64,000 bases of DNA from Methylophaga muralis. GTDB taxonomy: Bacteria > Pseudomonadota > Gammaproteobacteria > Nitrosococcales > Methylophagaceae. The notes below the pieces were generated by a model. The model was not told the DNA's origin, did not search any database, and worked only from the letters and a program-made list of their open reading frames with translations. Position numbers and translations under genes: made by a program. The stretch covers positions 1-64,000 of the forward strand of contig NZ_MCRI01000010.1 in assembly GCF_001720165.1 (NCBI RefSeq). Direction: 5' to 3'. This document shows, in pieces, positions 40,875 to 49,338 of this stretch (position 1 is the first letter of the stretch; each line of letters opens with the position of its first letter).

Positions 40875-41100
40875 CGCGATTCCTTGTGAATAGATACTAT
40901 TGCGACAAACATTTGAATGACTGCAAATGGTATCCACTGAAAGTAACAGTAACTTATTAACTTGTCTATCGGCCTGAAAGTTTGAAATATTAAATATTTT
41001 CAGCCGGCATTATCTGACTGGTCGCCGTATACCTGAGTTGCAAGGCTGAGTGAAAAAATCAAAATTAGTATGATGTGAATTTAACTACGGGGAAGTGATA

Positions 41101-41783
41101 ATGGCTTTGCAGAAAGCGCCTGAATGGCAAGCGTTACTTGGCGGGGAATTTGAACAACCTTATATGTTGCAATTGAAGACTTTTTTGCAGCAGCAAAAAG
41201 CGCAACACAAGATAGTTTATCCTCATTCAGCTGATTGGTTTCATGCCTTGGAAACTACGCCTCTATCACAAGTCAAAGTTGTGATTATCGGCCAGGATCC
41301 TTATCACCAGCCTGGGCAAGCACATGGTTTGTGTTTTTCAGTAAAGCCGGGTGTAGCCATTCCACCTTCGCTGATGAATATTTACAAAGAACTGAATAAT
41401 GATCTGAGTATTACTCCACCAAAGCATGGTTATCTTGAAGCCTGGGCAAAACAAGGTGTTTTATTACTCAATGCCGTATTAACGGTAGAGCACGGGCAGG
41501 CCAATGCGCATCAGGGAAAAGGCTGGGAACAGTTTACTGATAAGGTAATCGCCCTAGTAAATCAGCGCCGTGAAAATGTAGTGTTTATGCTGTGGGGCAG
41601 TTATGCGCAAAAAAAAGGCCTCGCTATCGATAGTCAGCGACATCTGGTTTTGAAAGCGCCGCACCCATCACCCTTATCCGCTCATCGTGGGTTTTAGGCT
41701 GTAAACATTTCAGCCAGGCCAATACCTATTTACAGCAACACGGGCAAACTCCCATTGATTGGCAATTGCCGGTATCGGTTTAA
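41101..41783 (+). CDS. ung: Uracil-DNA glycosylase, with a frameshift near the 3' end
   Basis: Family 1 uracil-DNA glycosylase removing uracil from DNA. Catalytic GQDPYH has Asp66, GLCFSV follows, and the late DNA-contact motif [10 protein letters not shown] is intact. After HRGF the frame hits TAG at 41695-41697; one extra T in the run at 41692-41695 restores [17 protein letters not shown] through to TAA 41781-41783, giving 227 residues (E. coli 229). As read, the protein would lose about 30 C-terminal residues. The start is ATG 41101 with gggga upstream. Confidence 0.93.
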
Positions 41784-41857
41784 TTTTTTGCAGTCATTTA
41801 TCTAACAGTCATATTTCTTCAATACAGTCGATAGGCAGGCTTGATACAATTCGCGCC

Positions 41858-43752
41858 ATGATAAATCTTAGCCAACTTTCTTTACGTCGCGGACCCCGTT
41901 TATTGTTTGAAGCTGCCAATCTGGTGATTCATCCGGGACAACGTATCGGTTTGACCGGTGCCAATGGCACGGGAAAATCCAGCTTATTTGCGATGATTCG
42001 TAACGAAATCCATGCCGACAGTGGTGATCTGACATTGCCCGAATCCTGGGTAATTGCGCATGTCGCTCAGGAAACCCCGGCGGTTGATACATCAGCGATC
42101 GACTATGTACTGCAAGGCGATGCTGAGCTTAGTCAGTTATTAACCCAGTTGCTGCAGGCTGAGAAAAATGAAGATGGGCATTTGCAAACTCAGCTGCATG
42201 ATCAATTGGGACTGATTGATGGCTACACCGCACGTACCGGGCGGCAAAATTACTGCATGGGTTGGGATTCAGTGCTGATCAGCAGGAAAATGCGGTCAGA
42301 ACCTTTTCCGGTGGTTGGCGTATGCGGCTAAATCTTGCTCAGGCATTGATGTGTCGCAGTGATTTATTGCTGCTGGATGAACCGACCAATCACCTGGATC
42401 TTGAAGCGGTATATTGGCTGGAAGAGTGGCTGCGCAGTTATGCCGGTACTTTGCTGGTGATTTCGCATGACCGCGAATTTCTGGATCGCGTGGTTACTCA
42501 TATCGCTCATATCGAACAACAACGGGTTAAACTATATACCGGTAATTATTCGGATTTTGAAATAGCCCGTGCCGAGCATCTGGCCAATCAGCAATCTGCT
42601 TATCAGAAACAACAATCTGAAATCGCGCATATCCGTGACTTTGTGAATCGCTTTAAAGCCAAAGCCACCAAAGCCAAACAAGCACAAAGTCGTATTAAAG
42701 CGCTGGAACGCATGGAAAAGATTGCTCCGGCCCATGTTGATTCACCATTTCATTTTCGTTTTTTTGAGCCGCGCCGTTTAACCACGCCAATTTTAGCGTT
42801 GGATAAAGCCAGTGTGGGTTATCAGCAAACACCGTTAATCGATAACATTAAATTACACCTTGCACCGGGCGATCGTATTGGTTTGTTAGGCCCTAACGGT
42901 GCCGGTAAATCGACATTAATCAAACTGATAGCCGGCGAACTGGAACCGCTCAGCGGCAAACGCCGGGAAGGTAAAGATATTGTTATTGGTTATTTTGCCC
43001 AGCATCAACTGGAACAATTACGCCCCGATGACAGTGCATTAAAGCATTTGCAGCGACTGGATCCGCTGGCGACTGAACAGGATTGCCGTAACTTTCTCGG
43101 TGGTTTCGGTTTTAATGGTGATACTGCATTAGAACCCGTTGCACCATTTTCCGGTGGTGAAAAAGCGCGTTTAGTGCTGGCATTATTAGTTTATCAACGT
43201 CCAGCATTGTTACTGCTTGATGAGCCAACCAATCATCTTGATTTGGAAATGCGTCAGGCATTGACGATGGCACTACAGGAATACGAAGGCGCCTTAGTGG
43301 TGGTTTCACATGACCGGTATTTTCTGCGCAATGTTACTGATGACTTATGGCTGGTGGCCGATGGTAAAGCCAGCGCGTTCGAAGGTGATTTGGATGACTA
43401 CCGCCAATTACGTCTTGGACGGGATACCATCAGTAACAGCAGTGATAAAGCAGCTACTGCCAACAATACCAAAAAGCTGGATCGCCAAGCAGCAGCCCAG
43501 CAACGGCAGAAATTACAGCCGCTGCGCAATCAGGTCAAAAAAGCAGAACAGACGCTCGACAAACTGAATGCTGAACTTGCCAAAATAGAATTACAACTCG
43601 CTGATACAACGATGTATGAAGCGACTAATAAAGAAAAACTCAAAGCTGTGTTACAAGAACAAGCCGCAACCAAGGCGGCAGTGGAACAGGCTGAAATGGA
43701 CTGGCTAGAAGCCAGTGAAATACTCGAAAACGCAGAAACTGCAGAGGTTTAA
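41858..43752 (+). CDS. yheS: ABC-F family ATPase YheS, with one frameshift
   Basis: ABC-F protein of the YheS type. Frame one (41858 to about 42240) starts MINLSQLSLRRGPRLLFEAAN and has Walker A GANGTGKSS; frame two (from about 42240) continues with [47 protein letters not shown], the linker, a second Walker A GPNGAGKST, and a charged C-terminal coiled coil (about 545-620). One extra base near 42230 (a third C in acc-ggg) turns ARTGRQNYC into ARTRAAKLLHGLGF and gives 631 residues (E. coli 637). The identity to E. coli YheS is obvious by eye. Confidence 0.92.
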
Positions 43753-43755
43753 CCC

Positions 43756-45648
43756 GTGGCATTATTGTCTTTAAAACAGCTGTCCGTCAGTTATGGCGGT
43801 CCCAATTTACTTGATAAAGTCGACTTCCAGCTCGATAAAGGCGAAAGGGTGTGTCTGGTGGGCCGTAACGGAGCTGGTAAATCAACCTTGATGAAAGTCA
43901 TTGCTGGCGAAATTACACCTGATAGCGGTGAAATGGTGGGACTGCAAGAGTTGAAAATTGCCCGTCTGGAACAGGAAGTTCCGGCTGGTACCGGTGGCAG
44001 TGTATTCGATGTGGTGGCAGCAGGACTGGGTGAGGTTGCCCCATTGCTGGTGGAATATCATCATATTGTTCAGCAACTGCAACACGATAGCAGTGAACAA
44101 ATTCTTAACAAGCTGGAAAAAGCACAACATAAACTCGAAGCAGTTGATGGTTGGAGTCTTGAGCAGCAAGTCGAAACAGTAATTTCGCGCCTGTCTCTGG
44201 ATGCGGATGTGGAATTTGCCAGTCTGTCTGGTGGGATGAAGCGTCGGGTTTTACTGGCTCAGGCTTTGGTTCGTCAGCCAGATATTTTATTGCTGGATGA
44301 ACCGACTAACCATTTGGATATTAGTTCTATCACCTGGCTGGAAGGTTTTCTGAAAAGCTATGGCGGCACCTTATTATTCATCACTCATGATCGTAGCTTT
44401 TTGCAGGCATTAGCGACCCGTATCGTGCAACTGGATCGTGGGCAGTTAGTAAGTTTTCCTGGTGATTACCATAGCTTTTTGCAAAAAAGAGAAGCTTTGC
44501 TGGCGGCTGAAGCCGAACAGAATGCCTTGTTTGATAAAAAACTGGCCCAGGAAGAGGTGTGGATCCGTCAAGGTATTAAAGCTCGGCGCACTCGTAATGA
44601 AGGTCGAGTCAGAGCACTGGAAAAGCTGCGTCGTGAACGTGGGCAACGCCGTGAAGTGCAGGGTAATGTGTCTATGCAGATCCAGGAAGGAGATCGCAGC
44701 GGCAAATTAGTGGTTGAAGTTGAAAATATCAGCCAGGAGTTTGATGGTAGACAGTTATTTAAAGATTTTTCAACGCTCATTCAGCGTGGCGATCGCATTG
44801 GTATTATTGGACCGAATGGTTGTGGTAAAAGCACTTTACTGTCGATTTTATTAGGTCGGGCGGAACCGCAAACCGGGACGGTACGTTTAGGTACCAATTT
44901 GCAGGTAGCGTATTTTGATCAATTACGCAGCCAGCTCGATGAGGAAGCCAGTGTTGTTGACAATGTTGGGCAGGGCAGAGACTTTGTTGAAGTTAATGGC
45001 AGCCGTAAACATATCATTGGTTACTTGCAGGATTTTCTGTTTACACCAGAACGCGCCCGAACACCGGTAAAAGTCTTATCTGGTGGCGAGCGTAATCGGT
45101 TGTTACTGGCAAAATTATTTACTCAACCAGCTAATCTATTGGTTTTAGATGAACCAACTAACGATCTTGATGCTGAAACGTTGGAATTGCTGGAAGATTT
45201 ATTACTGGGCTTTACCGGCACCATGTTGCTGGTCAGCCATGATCGAAGCTTTCTGAATAATGTTGTCACCAGTTGCATCGTGTTTGATGAAGACCAGCAA
45301 GTGCGTGAGTATGTTGGTGGTTATGATGATTGGCTGGCACAACGGCAGCAGCCAGCTAAACAGGACAAGCCAGCTACTAAACTAGAACCGGCTTCGGCTG
45401 CAAAGACGGCTAAGAAAAAATCATCATTAACTTATCAGCAACAGCTGGATCTAAAAGCTTTGCCGCTGGAAATTGAAAAGCTTGAACAACAGATTGCTGC
45501 ATTGACAGAAAAAATGGCAGCGGCAGACTTTTATCAGCAGGATGCAACTAAAATTAAACAAGTGCAAACGCAGATGACAGATTTGGAAAAATCGCTGGAA
45601 GCTGCTTTTGAAAAATGGGAAAAGTTGGAAGCCTTGCAGAACGACTAA
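43756..45648 (+). CDS. uup: ABC-F family ATPase Uup
   Basis: A 630-residue ABC-F protein (E. coli Uup 635) beginning with GTG 43756, three bases after yheS. It has Walker A GRNGAGKST (about 36-44) and GPNGCGKST (about 353-361), signatures LSGGMKRRV and LSGGERNRL, and two [16 protein letters not shown] blocks. The C-terminal region (about 535-628) is a lysine- and glutamate-rich coiled coil, the DNA-binding domain in Uup. Linked to transposon excision control and ribosome function in E. coli. Confidence 0.94.
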   Translation: MALLSLKQLSVSYGGPNLLDKVDFQLDKGERVCLVGRNGAGKSTLMKVIAGEITPDSGEMVGLQELKIARLEQEVPAGTGGSVFDVVAAGLGEVAPLLVEYHHIVQQLQHDSSEQILNKLEKAQHKLEAVDGWSLEQQVETVISRLSLDADVEFASLSGGMKRRVLLAQALVRQPDILLLDEPTNHLDISSITWLEGFLKSYGGTLLFITHDRSFLQALATRIVQLDRGQLVSFPGDYHSFLQKREALLAAEAEQNALFDKKLAQEEVWIRQGIKARRTRNEGRVRALEKLRRERGQRREVQGNVSMQIQEGDRSGKLVVEVENISQEFDGRQLFKDFSTLIQRGDRIGIIGPNGCGKSTLLSILLGRAEPQTGTVRLGTNLQVAYFDQLRSQLDEEASVVDNVGQGRDFVEVNGSRKHIIGYLQDFLFTPERARTPVKVLSGGERNRLLLAKLFTQPANLLVLDEPTNDLDAETLELLEDLLLGFTGTMLLVSHDRSFLNNVVTSCIVFDEDQQVREYVGGYDDWLAQRQQPAKQDKPATKLEPASAAKTAKKKSSLTYQQQLDLKALPLEIEKLEQQIAALTEKMAAADFYQQDATKIKQVQTQMTDLEKSLEAAFEKWEKLEALQND

Positions 45649-45674
45649 CGCAATATTTATCTTCTTTAGATACT

Positions 45675-45712
45675 AAAAAGCCGCTGTCTTGATAACTAGA
45701 CAGCGGCTTTTT
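45675..45712. terminator. Bidirectional rho-independent terminator
   Basis: agccgctgtct and agacagcggct form an 11-bp stem with A-run upstream and T-run downstream. It serves uup on plus and the CxxCH protein gene on minus. Confidence 0.92.
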
Positions 45713-45722
45713 CAGTTATGGC

Positions 45723-46487
45723 CTACTCGTCGAGTAAGGCATCTCGATTATCTTCACGATAGCGCGGCAGGATCCACATTTCGTACATCGATACCACCCA
45801 CATAAAGGCAAACGATAACGCCATTGCTCCACCGCCGATAATGACAAACCAAGCAAAATTAGGATTCAGCTTGGTCAACCACCATGAACTGATATCGATC
45901 AGCAGGAAGATATATGGCATAGAAATAACGGTGACTTTTAATGGTTTTGGCACGCCCGAAGCCAAGCTGAAAATCAAGCCGACAAACATAAAGATAAAGG
46001 CAATACCGAATAAGTGAATATGCGAAACACGAGCAAGTGCTGCAATACTCGCTCCAGTGTCGACCACAGCACGTTCTTTAATCTGCTTGAAATCAGAGTA
46101 ATCTGGCACAGCACCACCTGCATCGGCGTTATGACAGACAATGCATTTGGCATCAAAGATTTGTCTGATACCATCATTTTCATAAGCTTCTTCAGTCGCA
46201 CCGGCATGAACCCAGCTAATGATTTTAGCCCGCTCATCATCGGTTGCCATCGGTTTCATCGAGCCATGTAATTTGTTTTCAAGTAACGAGTTGCTTCTAT
46301 TACCGTAATAGCTGTAGACAATGTCATCAATAGACAGACCATATTTGCCATCAGCCAAACCGTGGGTAAGCTGGATTTGAACAATTGCCATTAGATAGCC
46401 CACTGCCACCACAACCAGATAACCGGTAAAAAGTGCTTTTAACGAGGTGCCTTGACTTGCGAGATTCAGGTTGTGATTTCTTGCCAT
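45723..46487 (-). CDS. Membrane protein with a CxxCH haem-binding site
   Basis: A 254-residue protein. Membrane helices appear near 18-38, 152-175, 182-202 and 208-235, with a soluble loop between the first two that carries CIVCHN (Cys115, Cys118, His119), a c-type haem attachment site. FDAKCIVCHNADAGGAVPDYSDF looks like a short cytochrome c domain; the loop should face the periplasm. Homologues occur in other proteobacteria but I know no established function. An electron-transfer or sensing role is inferred only from the haem motif. Confidence 0.6.
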   Translation of the reverse strand: MARNHNLNLASQGTSLKALFTGYLVVVAVGYLMAIVQIQLTHGLADGKYGLSIDDIVYSYYGNRSNSLLENKLHGSMKPMATDDERAKIISWVHAGATEEAYENDGIRQIFDAKCIVCHNADAGGAVPDYSDFKQIKERAVVDTGASIAALARVSHIHLFGIAFIFMFVGLIFSLASGVPKPLKVTVISMPYIFLLIDISSWWLTKLNPNFAWFVIIGGGAMALSFAFMWVVSMYEMWILPRYREDNRDALLDE

Positions 46488-46554
46488 GTTGTTTCCCTTA
46501 TTTTTATTGTGATTATTTTATTACATAGTGTTTTTGCTTAGTAGACAAAAAACA

Positions 46555-47310
46555 CTATTTACTGCCAAAAACTTGCTGCAAAATTTCTGAGGTACGGGCG
46601 GCGGGATTATTACGGATTTTTTGTTCTTCCTGGGCCAGCATGACAAATAAGCCATCGAGAGCCTGCCCCGTTACATAATCGGGTAAATCGAGATTCAGAT
46701 CTTGGCCTACTACAGGCAATGAGCTGACTTTATCGTCAAGTTGATTGTAATATCGGGTCGCGCCAACTTCATTCAAAGAAGTATCGATGATTGGTTCAAA
46801 TAAACCGGCGAGTTTGGTACGGGTGCGATCTTCAAAGAAACGGGTGGCGGCATCATTTTCACCATTCAAAATGGTACGAGCATCGTCGATGGTCATGCTT
46901 TTAATCGCATCTATCATGATTGATGTTGCCTGCGGGGCCGCTTTTTCTGCTGCACGGTTGATACTTTGCTCAAAGTCATCTGCCATTTTATTCAGACCCA
47001 TCTGACGCATAACACCAGCTGCTTGTTGTACACGGGGAGGGAGTGGAATACGAATTTGCGGATTATTCAGATAACCGCCTTCTTGGCTAACATTCTCAAC
47101 TGCTTTTCTTGTGCCGACTTCCAGGGCTTCTTTTAAGCCATTGGCGATCATATCTGTGCTTAAATCGCTACCTTGTTGATTCCCCAGTATGGCGGTTCCA
47201 GATTTACTGAAGTCATTTAAGAATTGTTTCCAATCAGCTTGGGCTGGTGCAGTCAGACAACCAAGTGAAAGTGTCACTAAAACAACACTAAATTTATCGC
47301 GATAAGACAT
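46555..47310 (-). CDS. DUF4197 domain protein, exported
   Basis: A 251-residue protein with a signal peptide (about 1-25, ending APAQA) and the DUF4197 pattern: GLKEALEVGTRKAVENVSQEGGYLNNPQIRIPLPP near 58-92 and TRFFEDRTRTKLAGLFEPII near 160-180. It is soluble and presumably periplasmic. No catalytic motif is visible and the family has no known function. Confidence 0.8.
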   Translation of the reverse strand: MSYRDKFSVVLVTLSLGCLTAPAQADWKQFLNDFSKSGTAILGNQQGSDLSTDMIANGLKEALEVGTRKAVENVSQEGGYLNNPQIRIPLPPRVQQAAGVMRQMGLNKMADDFEQSINRAAEKAAPQATSIMIDAIKSMTIDDARTILNGENDAATRFFEDRTRTKLAGLFEPIIDTSLNEVGATRYYNQLDDKVSSLPVVGQDLNLDLPDYVTGQALDGLFVMLAQEEQKIRNNPAARTSEILQQVFGSK

Positions 47311-47400
47311 AACGAAATTCCTTTCCTATGGGCGTGGGATATTGCCTGTGCAAGTTGCCTAGCGTCAAGTTATACATTTGAATTAATTCAAAACATAGGC

Positions 47401-47433
47401 AAAAAAAACCGGCTAATTACTTAACCGGTTTTT
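47401..47433 (-). terminator. Rho-independent terminator of the cold-shock gene
   Basis: aaaaaccgg and ccggttttt form a 9-bp stem with a 12-base loop, placed 24 bases beyond the cold-shock gene stop. The A-run provides the U-tract on the minus strand. Confidence 0.8.
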
Positions 47434-47456
47434 CATGTCTGTATCGGATCTGGTTA

Positions 47457-47666
47457 TCAGCTAGGGACAACGTTTTCCGCTTGTGGACCTTTCTGACCTT
47501 GTGTCACTTCCATCGTGACAGATTGGCCTTCTTTCAGAGTTCTGAAACCATCTGATTTAATCGCGCTGTGATGTACAAATACATCTGGACCATCGGCGCG
47601 TTCAATAAAGCCGAATCCTTTTGCGTCATTGAACCATTTCACTGTGCCTGTAACTTGCTCTGCCAT
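47457..47666 (-). CDS. Cold-shock domain protein (CspA family)
   Basis: A 69-residue nucleic-acid chaperone. RNP1 is KGFGFI (16-21) and RNP2 VFVHH (29-33); [18 protein letters not shown] and GPQAENVV are standard. It binds single-stranded RNA and melts secondary structure. The long leader upstream fits post-transcriptional cold control, though which paralogue this is cannot be told. Confidence 0.95.
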   Translation of the reverse strand: MAEQVTGTVKWFNDAKGFGFIERADGPDVFVHHSAIKSDGFRTLKEGQSVTMEVTQGQKGPQAENVVPS

Positions 47667-47973
47667 ATCAACCTCAATATCTTAAATCTTCTGCTAACTT
47701 AACTCCTAAGTCAGCTTACACTACCCCTTAAAAAGGGGTTAATCGCATTGTACGCCCAAAATTTAACAAAAAGTCACATTTATTTTGGAGATAACAAAAT
47801 TTTTTTGTTATTAGAAATAGCTATTAAAACGAACAAAAAAACGCTTAACCATTGAATACATTATCTTTATTTGAGATTTGGTGAACAAAATAAGCCGGTT
47901 TATAGAATTTAGTTAACTGCGATTAATGAGTCAGTCTTGCGGTCAAAGTGCGCGATTTTGCTGTTAACACAGG
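47667..47973 (-). promoter_or_regulatory. Leader and promoter region of the cold-shock gene
   Basis: About 300 bp without a gene. On the minus strand there is a TACAAT -10 candidate (47747-47752) without a good -35, then a leader of about 75 bases containing the hairpin aacccctt/aaggggt (47724-47741). The remaining AT-rich part toward yggX shows nothing I can name. Confidence 0.4.
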
Positions 47974-48240
47974 CTAAAGTGGCTTAAATTCAGCTGGCTT
48001 TTCTGAACCCTCACCAAAGAAGAATTTCTCCAATTCGGTCTTTAAAAAAGCTTGCGATTTTGGGTCAGCCAGAGATAAGCGATATTCATTTATCAACATG
48101 GTTTGGTGGGCTATCCACATTTGCCACGCTTCTTTTGAAACGCTTTCATAGATTTTTTTACCCAGTTCACCAGGGTAAGGCGGAAAATCAAGCGCCTCTG
48201 CTTCTTTGTTGAGTTTTACACAATGCACGGTACGTGTCAT
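47974..48240 (-). CDS. yggX: Fe(2+)-trafficking / oxidative damage protection protein YggX
   Basis: An 88-residue protein matching E. coli YggX (91) over its length: [30 protein letters not shown], then [28 protein letters not shown]. It guards iron-sulfur proteins against oxidation. It overlaps mutY by four bases; mutY-yggX is a conserved pair, and MutY itself is an iron-sulfur enzyme. Confidence 0.95.
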   Translation of the reverse strand: MTRTVHCVKLNKEAEALDFPPYPGELGKKIYESVSKEAWQMWIAHQTMLINEYRLSLADPKSQAFLKTELEKFFFGEGSEKPAEFKPL

Positions 48241-49289
48241 AGCATCCTCTCGGTTGATGATAAGAATTCAATTAATTGTTTAACGGGAGCCGGTAGGCCC
48301 ATTGTTAACGCTTGTTCTATTTTAACCCAGATGTATTGATTATTCTCAGCAACGAAGTGATTTGGCTCAGCATTGAAAATAAATGGCTGTATGGTCAATT
48401 TAAAATGACTGAAAACATGCTTGATTTCAGGCATTTTTGATGCAAATAGCGTGTTTTTTATCGGCAAATGACTTTCTGGAAACTCTGGCGTTTCAGCTTC
48501 AGGGAAACTCCATAAACCTCCCCAGATCCCATTTGCTGGACGCTGTTCTAATAATATCTGTCTATCCTTATTGATATATACAAACCAATTAGTTTGGCGC
48601 AAGGGTATTTGTTTTTTGGCTTTTCGTACCGGAAATAAAGTCGGTTCACCTGATGCATAAGCCTGACAATCAGTTTGCAAAGGACACCTATTACAATCTG
48701 GACGGCTGCGGGTACATAAGGTGGCACCTAAATCCATTTGCGCCTGAATATAATTGGCAATACGACTAGTCGGCAATAATTGTTCGGCACGTTGCCACAT
48801 AGCGGTTTCAGCTTTTTTTTCACCCGGCCAGATAGTGATTGCATCATAGCGGGCCAGCACACGTTTTACATTACCATCCAGAATAGGAAATGGTTGATGA
48901 TAGGCGAGTGCCATAATTGCCCCTGCAGTCGAGCGTCCAATTCCGGGTAAATCGAGTAATGCCTCAAAATCTTGTGGAACCTTAGCATTATGTAATTGCT
49001 GCATTTGTACTGCAGCTTTATGCAGATTGCGACCTCGTGCGTAATAGCCCAGCCCTGACCAAAGACTGAGTACCTCGTCAACATTGGCATTTGCCAGAGC
49101 ATTAATATCGGGAAAACGCTCAATGAAACGTTGGTAATAAGGGATAACGGTAGATACCTGAGTCTGCTGCAGCATCACTTCTGATAGCCAGGTATGATAA
49201 GCCGTAGCGTTTTTCTGCCACGGTAAATCTTTACGACCATATTGGTCATACCAGGCTAGTAAACGCTCACTGAATGTATTATTAGTCAA
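48237..49289 (-). CDS. mutY: Adenine DNA glycosylase MutY
   Basis: A 350-residue glycosylase that removes adenine paired with 8-oxoguanine. Catalytic Glu37 ([10 protein letters not shown]), helix-hairpin-helix [15 protein letters not shown] (111-125), Asp138 (ILDGNVKRV) and the 4Fe-4S cysteines 192, 199, 202 and 208 (C-x6-C-x2-C-x5-C) are all present. A Nudix-like C-terminal domain that reads 8-oxoG follows from about 225. Confidence 0.96.
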   Translation of the reverse strand: MTNNTFSERLLAWYDQYGRKDLPWQKNATAYHTWLSEVMLQQTQVSTVIPYYQRFIERFPDINALANANVDEVLSLWSGLGYYARGRNLHKAAVQMQQLHNAKVPQDFEALLDLPGIGRSTAGAIMALAYHQPFPILDGNVKRVLARYDAITIWPGEKKAETAMWQRAEQLLPTSRIANYIQAQMDLGATLCTRSRPDCNRCPLQTDCQAYASGEPTLFPVRKAKKQIPLRQTNWFVYINKDRQILLEQRPANGIWGGLWSFPEAETPEFPESHLPIKNTLFASKMPEIKHVFSHFKLTIQPFIFNAEPNHFVAENNQYIWVKIEQALTMGLPAPVKQLIEFLSSTERML

Positions 49290-49338
49290 AATAAAAACAA
49301 GCCGTGGCCAATCAAGACCACGGCCTGAAGTGTAGTAA

